Shown here piece by piece: positions 1-6,528 of a stretch of DNA of 7,329 nt (its first letter is position 1; each line of letters begins with the position of its first letter). Position numbers and translations under genes: made by a program. The notes below the pieces were generated by a model that worked only from the letters and a program-made list of their open reading frames with translations, did not search any database and was not told the origin of the DNA. Location of the stretch: positions 1 through 7,329 of the forward strand of contig JAUIFT010000112.1 of the NCBI GenBank assembly GCA_030430345.1. Reading direction: 5' to 3'. The stretch comes from Calditrichia bacterium (GTDB taxonomy: Bacteria > Calditrichota > Calditrichia > RBG-13-44-9 > J042).

Positions 1-3000
1 CGCTATTGAGAAAATTCTCAGTGCCAACCAGCAATGCAAACCGATTTGTTTCATCCTTATCAAGGTCGCGCAGTTCTGCAATCGCATTTCCGGATAAGTC
101 AAAAGTTCGCCGGTATTTGGCATCTACCAGTACCGCCCGGAAATTTTCCGGAAGTGATACTGTATTGCGCAGATAAAAGTTAGCCTTGCGTTTTACACCG
201 TCGAGGGTAAAATACCAGACAGCTCCTTCGGGATCAAGAGCGCGGAAATCGCTGCTAAAAGCAGCAGGACGCTCGTTCCATTCCCTTTCGAAACGGAGCG
301 AGACATAATCGCGATCCGGAGAGATCAGATTCTTATGATCCAGATAATCCTGATCATCATGAGCATCCTGGCGCATGCCGATAACATTTACATCAAAGCT
401 GGTTGCAGTTTCCGCAACTAAATCAAGTTGCCAATCGGCAGCAGTGTCAATTTTAGGCAGCAGGGATTTAGCTACACTACGCTGCGGATGGAAGGTTAGC
501 GTCAGCGGAGCGGTCGTCCGGTTGCGAACCATAATCCCGCTAAACGGGGCCATGGTAAAGTTGGTTTTAATTTTCGGAATCCAGCCGGTTTTTGCCAACT
601 GGCCACTCCAGGTTTGTCCGGTCCATTGGTAAACTTCCAGGGAATCCTTGTTCACTGCATCAACCTGATCCCAATTTATATCAAAGGGATAAGGAGAGCC
701 GATTTGATTCCAGCCAGGCTGCAAAGTGTAGTTGAAAGAATCGGCGGCGAGAACGCTCATCTCCGGAAAGGCGATGGTCGTTGCGGCGGCGCTGCCCTGA
801 TCATCATTGCGGACATATAACCAGAATGCATTTCCGCTGGCAAACTGTCCGTAATCACCCAGATTATCCAGAGCCGTTTTGTCATAATAATTTGTATTGA
901 CACCACTGGAGTCGGTGCGATAGATCCGCCAGGTAAAGTCCCCATCCGGTCCCAGATCGCTTAAGACATCTCCGATGCTACCACTGGACGGTTGATAAGG
1001 CAGTGAGAAAATCTGCCAGCGATTGAGGGAAGCCGTTTCGAAAGCATGGTTGACCGATCCGGCGGGAATAAGCACGCTGGCAAAGACCGGATCCGATGTC
1101 GTGGTAATACCAAAATCGTCCGTCACTTCTACAACGGCCTTCACGCCCAATTGGGTCACGCTACTACCGGGAATGATCCCCTGGTAACTGCCTTCCAATA
1201 ACTGAAGTGTATCCGGCCCGCTGAACGTCTCGCTGTTGCTCGCTGCATAGCGAATCAAAACTTCCCGAATAGTCGTATCCGCTTCGATTGTCGCGGAGAC
1301 ATTTACATTTTCATTCAGGCGGGCACTGGCAAGAGAAACATTGGTAACGCTCGGCGGCTGTAGACCCCGCCCATTTAAGGTTACCCGATATGGTAAGTTG
1401 ATAACATCATTGCTGTAGATTTCCAGGGTCGCGGTTTTTTGCCCCTTGCTTAAAGGCGCAAAGCCAGTCTCGACATCTACCGGTACGCCTCCGGCGGGGA
1501 TCGTCAGGGGTAATCCACTAATGGTCGCAGAGAAATCCGCAGAATCTGCCCCGCTGACCGCGACACTATCAATTCGCAGGTCAACAATCCCGTCATTGAG
1601 GATCTGAAGCACAGCGTTGCTGCTGCTGTTCGTGGCAGTTCCCGGAAAGGTGAGGGTATCACTGCTGACGGCGATCTTCCGAAAAACCCCGGTTCCTTTC
1701 AGAGTAACATCGAACAGCGGCTCATCCGGATCATCAGTAATCATCCGTACGTTGGCAAACCTTTCTCCCAGGGTGTCCGGCGTAAAAGTCATCGGAATCG
1801 TCAAAAAGCTATCCGGCGCAATCTCGACAGGCAGCGGCGGAAGGCTGTCGAAAGCAAAAAGGGCGGAATCCTGCCCGAAGAGAAAGAACTGATCGATGGT
1901 CAGCGCTGCCCCACCTTCATTGAGAATATTAAGATTGGCAGGTGTCGGCACGCTCACCTGGGCACCTCCCCAGTCCAACGTATCATTTTCCACGGCGATA
2001 TCCGGCAGAACGCCATAGCCGCTTACCTGAACATCAAAGACGGAAGAATCCGGATCGTTGCTGACAAAACGCAACAATGCATTGCGAAGTCCAAGCACCT
2101 TGGGAATAAAACGCACGCTTATACCCAGCGGTTCTCCACCCGGATTGATAACAACCGGCAATTCTATTTCCCGCACAAAATTAAACTCGGCCAGAAAATC
2201 ATTCAACAGCACAACTTCTCTCAACACTAATGGTGCTGAGCCATCGTTGTCTACTTGCACAAATATTGTTGATTCCCTGTTCACCCGTACGCTGTCGAAT
2301 GTAAGCGGGTCTGGCTGAATAAAAATATTTGGTTCCACCCCATTACCGAGAATATCGACCAGCAATGTATTATTAAACGGATCGTTGTTTACAATCCGAA
2401 ACTGGGCGGTTTTACTACCGACGGAGTCCGGCGAGAATACAGCTGACAAGCGAATATTATCACCATCCGGTTGTAAAGTAATGGGCAGTGCGGGAGGGTT
2501 CAGCAGGGTAAATAAAGCGGCATCGGGACCGACGATCGACAAGCTGTCGATAACCAGCGGCACGCCACCAACATTGGCGATCTCGAATGATTGTAATGAG
2601 TCCGTGCCAATGATAACATCCCCATAATCCAATGGATTCGGCGTCACGCTAATCTCCGGCAGCACACCCCGGCCGGTAAGATCAATTTGTAGTGGATTTT
2701 CATCCGGATCATTGCTGACGATATCCAAACTGGCGATCTTGTCCCCGGTTGAGGTGGGTAGAAACCGCACATCGATTGCCAGCGAATCGCTGCTGGAAGC
2801 GGGTATTGTCGCCGGCAAGGTTGGCGCTGCAAATATCGAATATTGATTGCTGCCCAGTCCACTAATTGTCAGATTACTAATAATCAAATCGGCATCACCG
2901 GCATTGCTTAACCAAACCGTTTTAATAGAATCCCGGCCGACCAGTAATCGGGAAAAATTCAGCAGGGTATCCGTCGGGGTAATATCCGGTTCGATGCCGG

Positions 3001-4369
3001 TCCCACTCAGTTTAACGAACAATGGATTTTCATCGGGATCATTACTGACGATTGAAAACAGTGCGGAGTCCAGTAATCCCCGGCGTTCCGGGGTAAAGGA
3101 AATTTCGATTGATGCCGGACTTCCTCCCGGAGCAACAGAAAAGGGCGTTCCGGGGGCAGCGGTAATCTGGTAGTTGGAGCGATGGGCACCGATGATGTTG
3201 ATATTACTGACATCCAGTCTGGCAAGCCCGGTATTACTGATATCCAGATTCATCTTCACTTCCGAGCCGACGAGAATGGTCCCAAAGTTTATCAATGTGT
3301 CGGAAAGCGCGATATCCGGATGAGCGCCATTTCCAGTTAACGAAACGACTTTCGAACCGTTATTCGGGTCATTGGTAAAGAGAATTAAAAAGGCGTTTTG
3401 ATTGCCAACATTATCCGGAGAAAATTGCACCTCAAGTCCATACGGCGTACCTCCCGGCGGAATAACGATTTGCCCGGGAGGAAAATTCAAGACATCAAAA
3501 AAGCTGCTGCCACCGCCGATCAGAGAGGTATCACTGACCACCAGGTTGCTGTTTCCATTATTACCGATGGAAAGGGTAATTACTGAATCATCATTTACCA
3601 GCACATTCCCGAAATCGAGATTTTCCGGCGACAACGTCAACACCGGGCTCACCCCGATCCCTTCCAGCGTTACGCTGCGAACGGGCTGATTGATGTCGTT
3701 ACTACTGATGTCCAGCGAGGCTGTGAGCGGCCCCATCATATTCGGTCTAAAGCGAACGTTGACTGCCAGTGGTGCGCCGCCGGGCTGAATTGTCAGGGGA
3801 AAATTGAAATTATCTACCAGTGTAAAGCGGCTGGCATTCGTACCGCTGAAAGTCATGCCGGTAATTTCCAGTGGCGCACCGCCGATATTGAAAATATTGA
3901 AAGCAGCCGTGGTATTTTGTCCCACTTGCACTTCGCCAAACATGACGGTATCCGGATCGGTATTGATGTCCGGTTCCACGCCGGTACCGGATATCAGAAT
4001 CTCCAGGGTATCATTGCTGGGATCGTTACTGATGATCCGCAAACTGGCGAATTTTGTCCCGAAGAAAGTTGGCGAAAAAGTAATACTCAGATTGGCCGGC
4101 TGAGCGCCCGGCAAGATGGAAAACGGTGGCGTCGGACCGGCGGAAATACTGAATTGATCAGCATTTGGCCCGATAATATCCAGCAATCCAACGACGAGTT
4201 CCTGATCGCCATTGTTATTGATGTTAACGGATAGGGTTGAATCTTCGTTTACTGTAACATCGCTAAAATTGAGCGCAACCGGATCGACAGATATTGACGG
4301 TTGTGCCAATAAGCTGATTGACATAAACAAGAACAGGTAAAGCAGGTATAGGCTCGATTTCAATTTCAT
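1..4369 (-). CDS. Giant secreted choice-of-anchor D (HYDIN/ASH-type) repeat protein, 3' end outside the window
   Basis: I translated this frame codon by codon: it stays open for 1456 codons from ATG at 4369 to the left edge, with no stop and no frameshift. The start is supported by AGGAG nine bases upstream and by a signal peptide (K2, K4, hydrophobic 6-21, probable cleavage LLA|Q at 22/23). Residues 24-1003 are nine tandem Ig-like units of 107-110 residues, each ending near [S/T]-x-G-x-G-[V/I/A]. Most carry an early 'FG' strand, a 'PGG' turn, 'F-x-P' and 'SNDPD'. These mark the choice-of-anchor D / ASPM-SPD2-Hydin family. Residues 1004-1095 resemble another Ig-like module. Residues 1096-1456 contain W1118 and W1220 motifs common in long FCB exoproteins. 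There is no cysteine in the whole stretch, as expected for an extracellular protein. A C-terminal sorting domain (type IX or FlgD-like) would be expected beyond the window but is not visible. Ligand and role are unknown; a surface scaffold or adhesin is an inference. Confidence 0.93.
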   Translation of the reverse strand, partial: MKLKSSLYLLYLFLFMSISLLAQPSISVDPVALNFSDVTVNEDSTLSVNINNNGDQELVVGLLDIIGPNADQFSISAGPTPPFSILPGAQPANLSITFSPTFFGTKFASLRIISNDPSNDTLEILISGTGVEPDINTDPDTVMFGEVQVGQNTTAAFNIFNIGGAPLEITGMTFSGTNASRFTLVDNFNFPLTIQPGGAPLAVNVRFRPNMMGPLTASLDISSNDINQPVRSVTLEGIGVSPVLTLSPENLDFGNVLVNDDSVITLSIGNNGNSNLVVSDTSLIGGGSSFFDVLNFPPGQIVIPPGGTPYGLEVQFSPDNVGNQNAFLILFTNDPNNGSKVVSLTGNGAHPDIALSDTLINFGTILVGSEVKMNLDISNTGLARLDVSNINIIGAHRSNYQITAAPGTPFSVAPGGSPASIEISFTPERRGLLDSALFSIVSNDPDENPLFVKLSGTGIEPDITPTDTLLNFSRLLVGRDSIKTVWLSNAGDADLIISNLTISGLGSNQYSIFAAPTLPATIPASSSDSLAIDVRFLPTSTGDKIASLDIVSNDPDENPLQIDLTGRGVLPEISVTPNPLDYGDVIIGTDSLQSFEIANVGGVPLVIDSLSIVGPDAALFTLLNPPALPITLQPDGDNIRLSAVFSPDSVGSKTAQFRIVNNDPFNNTLLVDILGNGVEPNIFIQPDPLTFDSVRVNRESTIFVQVDNDGSAPLVLREVVLLNDFLAEFNFVREIELPVVINPGGEPLGISVRFIPKVLGLRNALLRFVSNDPDSSVFDVQVSGYGVLPDIAVENDTLDWGGAQVSVPTPANLNILNEGGAALTIDQFFLFGQDSALFAFDSLPPLPVEIAPDSFLTIPMTFTPDTLGERFANVRMITDDPDEPLFDVTLKGTGVFRKIAVSSDTLTFPGTATNSSSNAVLQILNDGIVDLRIDSVAVSGADSADFSATISGLPLTIPAGGVPVDVETGFAPLSKGQKTATLEIYSNDVINLPYRVTLNGRGLQPPSVTNVSLASARLNENVNVSATIEADTTIREVLIRYAASNSETFSGPDTLQLLEGSYQGIIPGSSVTQLGVKAVVEVTDDFGITTTSDPVFASVLIPAGSVNHAFETASLNRWQIFSLPYQPSSGSIGDVLSDLGPDGDFTWRIYRTDSSGVNTNYYDKTALDNLGDYGQFASGNAFWLYVRNDDQGSAAATTIAFPEMSVLAADSFNYTLQPGWNQIGSPYPFDINWDQVDAVNKDSLEVYQWTGQTWSGQLAKTGWIPKIKTNFTMAPFSGIMVRNRTTAPLTLTFHPQRSVAKSLLPKIDTAADWQLDLVAETATSFDVNVIGMRQDAHDDQDYLDHKNLISPDRDYVSLRFEREWNERPAAFSSDFRALDPEGAVWYFTLDGVKRKANFYLRNTVSLPENFRAVLVDAKYRRTFDLSGNAIAELRDLDKDETNRFALLVGTENFLNS
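2..1084 (-). other. C-terminal region with paired Trp/Pro-Tyr motifs (residues 1096-1456, incomplete)
   Basis: This region holds two similar motifs about 100 residues apart: 'RWQIFSLPYQP' (residues 1117-1127) and 'GWNQIGSPYPFDINW' (residues 1219-1233). A 'GNAFWLYV' strand lies between them, and 'APFSGIMVRN' follows. Proteins of FCB bacteria often carry this kind of segment just before a C-terminal secretion signal. The last residues in view, around 'NRFALLVGTENFLNS', look like the end of a beta-sandwich, so the sorting domain, if there is one, should follow closely outside the window. Confidence 0.5.
1085..1360 (-). other. Ig-like/fibronectin-like module after the repeat array (residues 1004-1095 of the giant protein)
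   Basis: This segment breaks the repeat pattern. It starts PPSVTNVSL and contains an 'REVLIRYA' strand, a 'GSYQGIIPG' turn and 'KAVVEVTDDFGITTTSD'. The order (a strand like 'V-x-L-x-Y-R', then 'Y-x-x-x-IP', then 'Y/V-x-x-A/V-x-D-x-x-G') is common in linker Ig-like modules of secreted bacterial proteins. It probably joins the repeat rod to the C-terminal region. The family assignment is from pattern memory only. Confidence 0.5.
1361..4300 (-). repeat. Array of nine tandem HYDIN/ASH-like Ig repeats (protein level, period about 327 bp)
   Basis: Unit boundaries in the giant protein are about residues 24-131, 133-240, 242-349, 351-459, 461-569, 571-678, 680-787, 789-895 and 897-1003. Seven units begin with P-[DENV]-I or a similar start, followed by a 'LxFG' or 'LxY/WG' strand. 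They then show a 'N-x-G-x-x-x-L' strand, a proline/glycine turn, an 'F-x-P' strand and a closing 'NDP' strand leading to 'G-x-G'. Unit 9 is the most divergent: it has 'TFPG' instead of 'FG' and 'NDV' instead of 'NDP'. Unit 8 has 'DDPDEP'. The units have diverged at DNA level except locally (see the unit 4/5 finding), so the array looks old and under selection for fold rather than freshly amplified. Confidence 0.88.
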
Positions 4370-4378
4370 TCGTAACAT

Positions 4379-4383
4379 CTCCT
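4379..4383 (-). promoter_or_regulatory. Ribosome binding site of the giant repeat protein
   Basis: AGGAG on the minus strand, nine bases before the ATG at 4369. It fixes the start, and the signal peptide begins at that same ATG. The 86 bp between this gene and the propeller gene upstream (4370-4455) hold this site and otherwise only AT-rich sequence. Confidence 0.75.
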
Positions 4384-4455
4384 AATGTCCCATTTCGCAT
4401 CCCGGCGATTTTTTTCCCTTAACTTCCTTTCGAACGATTAATAAAAGAGAGTCTT

Positions 4456-5970
4456 TTAATTCCCGTCGCCCCCGGGCACACTGGGCGGGAGACCAATTGG
4501 CACACTTTGGATCATACCGGTTTCATCATCGTCGAAAAATAGAAAATATCCTAAAATGCCAGCCGCGACCGCGCCGCCGGCAACGATATACCGGGTGCCA
4601 ATGCCACCGCCATCATTCGTTTTGCGTTTAGCGAACTTCGGTTCCGGCTGATCTTCCGGCAATACCCGCGGTTTGCCGTCTTTGTTATCCAGAGAATAGG
4701 CGGGAAGCTTGTAGGGGAGGATATCATCCCCGTAGACCTGGGCCAGGTAAATCTTGGAAGTATTAACTTCCCGGGTAACAAAAATCAAATTATTTTTGCG
4801 AACGTCAAAATCACGGATATCCGGAAAGAGCAAATGAATACTTTCGGCATAATTGATTGCGCGTTCCTGTTTATCCAGCCAGCGTTTGATATTGACGGAA
4901 TAGAGCGGATAATTTCCGGCGGGGTCATTCTCCTGGCATAATACAGCTTCTCCTCCGGCCAACCAACGGGCAGTTGATTGATTGGTGCGCACGTTTTCAA
5001 ACACTTCCGTCCGATAACCTTCCAGGACGCTGTTAACCAACTTTTGGTCTGCTCCCCACTCCAACTCGGACACATAGAGATTCGCGGTTTCGTTCTGCAG
5101 AATGCCTTCGCCAACATATAAAACTCTTGCACCGGAATGCGGATCCCAGGAAGGACGGTAAAAATTGGCAAGTGGATCGTTGGTAAGATTGTATATATTG
5201 TCCGGTCCCTGCTTAGCGAGATCCATTACCCGGATTTGATATGTCGCGACGCGACGCCCGGTAAAACTCTCCAGCTTGACATAGGCAAGCAGGTTAACAC
5301 TGGAATCCGGATTCCAGATGTGAGTTCGTTCTTCCAGCGGTGTATCGGTCAATTGCGTCAGCCTGATATTTTCAACATCGCGGGAAACATCGGCGATAAT
5401 TTTATCAATATCGGAAATCAGGTAAAGGTCGCCGTTCCCGCTTCTCTTCGAAATAAAAGCGATGGCATTACCGTCCGGCGACCATTTCGGTTCGGTATCT
5501 ATCGCCGGATCAGACGTCAGCCGGATATAATTGCTCCCCCCGGAAAAGCCGATGTAAATATCGCGATTATTTTCCGTGCCGTTGCTAACAAAAGCAAACC
5601 ATTGGCGGTCCTGACCATCCAGTTTTGGCCGCCAGTGTAAATGCTCGTTATACACAATTGCCTGATAGAAGGTATCTTCTGCGGAAACGGTAGGACCGCT
5701 GTTGCGCAGCACTGTGCGTACTTCCGTAAGACTTTTTGCCGCCAAATCGTAAATATAAAGATAGCGGTTCTCGTCAGCCGGCTGATCGGATCTCACAAAA
5801 GCAAACACCTGGGAGGGATACGGCGAAAAAGCCGGCTTATGCAGTGTTCCACCTAATGATTCCGTCTCACTGGAGAGCACTTCCAGTGCCCGGCCCTGCA
5901 TCTGAATCGCCGTTTGCGACATCAGGCAGCTGCTAATCATTAGCAGAATAAAGCAACATTTTTGTAACAT
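4456..5970 (-). CDS. Exported PD40/TolB-type beta-propeller protein with a C-terminal membrane anchor
   Basis: The 504-residue protein starts at ATG 5970, which has AAAGGA six bases upstream. An in-frame ATG at 6000 has no ribosome site and would put ten polar residues before the signal peptide. Residues 1-19 form an export signal (MLQK, then hydrophobic). Cleavage LMS|Q is likely, but 'ISSC' at 12-15 also fits a lipobox, so a lipoprotein is possible. Residues 40-410 show propeller blades. The clearest is PD40-like at 150-185, with RLTSDP, 'PKWSPDG', AFISKRSG and 'DLYLI'. Weaker blades lie near 203-232 and 261-300. A polar linker (430-459) leads to a hydrophobic helix at 461-479, then the acidic DDDE and a Gly/Pro-rich tail. 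Such propellers bind proteins or ligands in the periplasm, as TolB does, but this is not TolB: the TolB N-terminal domain is not visible and the anchor is unusual. The gene is probably co-transcribed with the giant repeat protein downstream. Its function is not known to me. Confidence 0.88.
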   Translation of the reverse strand: MLQKCCFILLMISSCLMSQTAIQMQGRALEVLSSETESLGGTLHKPAFSPYPSQVFAFVRSDQPADENRYLYIYDLAAKSLTEVRTVLRNSGPTVSAEDTFYQAIVYNEHLHWRPKLDGQDRQWFAFVSNGTENNRDIYIGFSGGSNYIRLTSDPAIDTEPKWSPDGNAIAFISKRSGNGDLYLISDIDKIIADVSRDVENIRLTQLTDTPLEERTHIWNPDSSVNLLAYVKLESFTGRRVATYQIRVMDLAKQGPDNIYNLTNDPLANFYRPSWDPHSGARVLYVGEGILQNETANLYVSELEWGADQKLVNSVLEGYRTEVFENVRTNQSTARWLAGGEAVLCQENDPAGNYPLYSVNIKRWLDKQERAINYAESIHLLFPDIRDFDVRKNNLIFVTREVNTSKIYLAQVYGDDILPYKLPAYSLDNKDGKPRVLPEDQPEPKFAKRKTNDGGGIGTRYIVAGGAVAAGILGYFLFFDDDETGMIQSVPIGLPPSVPGGDGN

Positions 5971-5976
5971 GGGATT

Positions 5977-5982
5977 TCCTTT
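5977..5982 (-). promoter_or_regulatory. Ribosome binding site that selects the start of the propeller gene
   Basis: AAAGGA on the minus strand, six bases from ATG 5970. The alternative ATG at 6000 is preceded by CCAAAAAG and lacks a comparable site. This is the main reason for preferring a 504-residue over a 514-residue product. Confidence 0.65.
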
Positions 5983-6202
5983 GATATCGATGTTTAGCAT
6001 CTTTTTGGCAGGTCGGTTTTGTTTTATGTCAGGAGCCCGTTAATTCATTAAAGAATTATGATATGACAGAGAATACAATTTTGTTATTCAAAATTTTCTC
6101 ATAAAACGCAAAAACTTAACCAATTCCGGTGATGATTTCAACTGTTAATTTTAATGTACCTTTAAATTTATAGAAATTGACAAATATCACTTTTTCTTAA
6201 AA

Positions 6203-6230
6203 ATTATGCAATTTTTCAAGCATTTGTCAC
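6203..6230 (-). promoter_or_regulatory. Candidate sigma70-like promoter for the propeller/giant protein operon
   Basis: Reading the minus strand, GTGACA (6225-6230) is followed after 16 bases by CATAAT (6203-6208). Each hexamer is one base off the standard consensus. Transcription would start near 6196, giving a leader of about 225 nt before ATG 5970. The surrounding DNA is AT-rich, so chance matches are likely. If the host uses Bacteroidota-type promoters, this may be meaningless. Confidence 0.35.
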
Positions 6231-6238
6231 CAAGTTGT

Positions 6239-6270
6239 ATTGCAAAATGCTCACCCTGAATGTATATTTG
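6239..6270 (+). promoter_or_regulatory. Candidate Bacteroidota-type promoter for the glmU-like gene
   Basis: TATATTTG at 6263-6270 fits the TAnnTTTG -7 element of Bacteroidota. ATTG at 6239-6242 sits 20 bases upstream, near the place of the -33 TTTG element. Transcription would give a leader of about 250 nt. CATAAT at 6278-6283 is a second possible -10 box but has only a poor -35. The evidence is motif matching alone. Confidence 0.3.
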
Positions 6271-6284
6271 GTATTGGCATAATT

Positions 6285-6305
6285 TTCCGGGAACGATTCC
6301 GGGAA
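6285..6305. repeat. Tandem TTCCGGGAA pair able to form a hairpin
   Basis: TTCCGGGAA occurs at 6285-6293 and again at 6297-6305, with CGA between. Each copy is itself an odd palindrome (TTCC-G-GGAA). Together they can fold into a nine-pair stem with one G-G mismatch and a three-base loop. No T-run follows on either strand, so a terminator is unlikely. An operator for a dimeric regulator, lying just downstream of the plus-strand promoter candidate, is a reasonable guess. Confidence 0.5.
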
Positions 6306-6365
6306 TTCGCCAAAGCAGATACGGAGTCGAAAGAATCTATTTTCCCGTTTAACCTGGATCACAGA

Positions 6366-6377
6366 AGCGCCGGCGCT
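6366..6377. repeat. Perfect 12-bp palindrome AGCGCCGGCGCT
   Basis: A GC-only core palindrome in an otherwise AT-rich intergenic region. It could be a protein binding site or a short RNA stem in the leader of the glmU-like gene. There is no further support in the window. Confidence 0.45.
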
Positions 6378-6516
6378 ATACATTATATTAGCGAATCACT
6401 GTTTGAATAGACCGTCCGCCTTCTTTGAAATCCCAAACAAATAATTTTATTAACCTTACAGCCAATATTGGACGGATGAACTGACGATTGAACAGTGGCA
6501 CCGAGCGTATAATAAC

Positions 6517-6521
6517 AGGAG
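6517..6521 (+). promoter_or_regulatory. Ribosome binding site of the glmU-like gene
   Basis: AGGAG followed after seven A bases by the ATG at 6529. The spacing is ideal, and the protein begins directly with the nucleotidyltransferase fold, so the start is secure. Confidence 0.85.
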
Positions 6522-6528
6522 AAAAAAA

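Larger units (their letters stand above)
5971..6528. other. Divergent AT-rich intergenic control region, no gene seen
   Basis: The 558 bp between the propeller gene (leftward) and the glmU-like gene (rightward) contain no ORF with a plausible start, ribosome site and protein-like composition. The one open frame crossing into it from the minus strand (6383-6595) overlaps the glmU-like start and reads its A-rich leader as a Phe run, so I treat it as a shadow. The region carries promoter candidates on each strand (6203-6230 minus, 6239-6270 plus), a TTCCGGGAA pair (6285-6305), a 12-bp palindrome (6366-6377), and a short hairpin TAATTC/GAATTA (6041-6058). No tRNA or known riboswitch fold was recognised. 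Confidence 0.7.

Noticed and set aside
375..4234. Many plus-strand open frames of 60-110 codons
   Set aside because: They lie opposite a continuous 1456-codon minus-strand gene with clear domain periodicity. Their translations are Ser/Thr/Arg-rich and look like no protein family.
4442..4458. Seven-pair AT-rich hairpin TAAAAGA/TCTTTTA at the propeller gene stop
   Set aside because: The stem has a single GC pair and a three-base loop, and no proper T-run follows on the minus strand. It is too weak to call a terminator, so I keep the two genes as one likely operon.
5137..5936. Plus-strand open frames up to 167 codons opposite the propeller gene
   Set aside because: Antisense shadows of a gene with a signal peptide, propeller motifs and a ribosome site. 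No separate ribosome site or family resemblance was seen.
6177..6205. Perfect TTGACA on the plus strand as a promoter for the glmU-like gene
   Set aside because: At 17 bases the -10 position reads AAAATT, and nearby spacings are no better. A lone -35 match in AT-rich DNA is not enough.
6412..6475. CCGTCC (6412-6417) and GGACGG (6470-6475) as a terminator or structured RNA stem
   Set aside because: Only six pairs separated by 52 bases, with no supporting inner helix or T-run. Long-range chance pairing is likely.
6508..6513. Perfect TATAAT just upstream of the glmU-like gene
   Set aside because: Transcription would start at about 6520, inside the AGGAG ribosome site, and no -35 box lies at a proper distance (TTGAAC is only 14 bases away). 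Probably chance.
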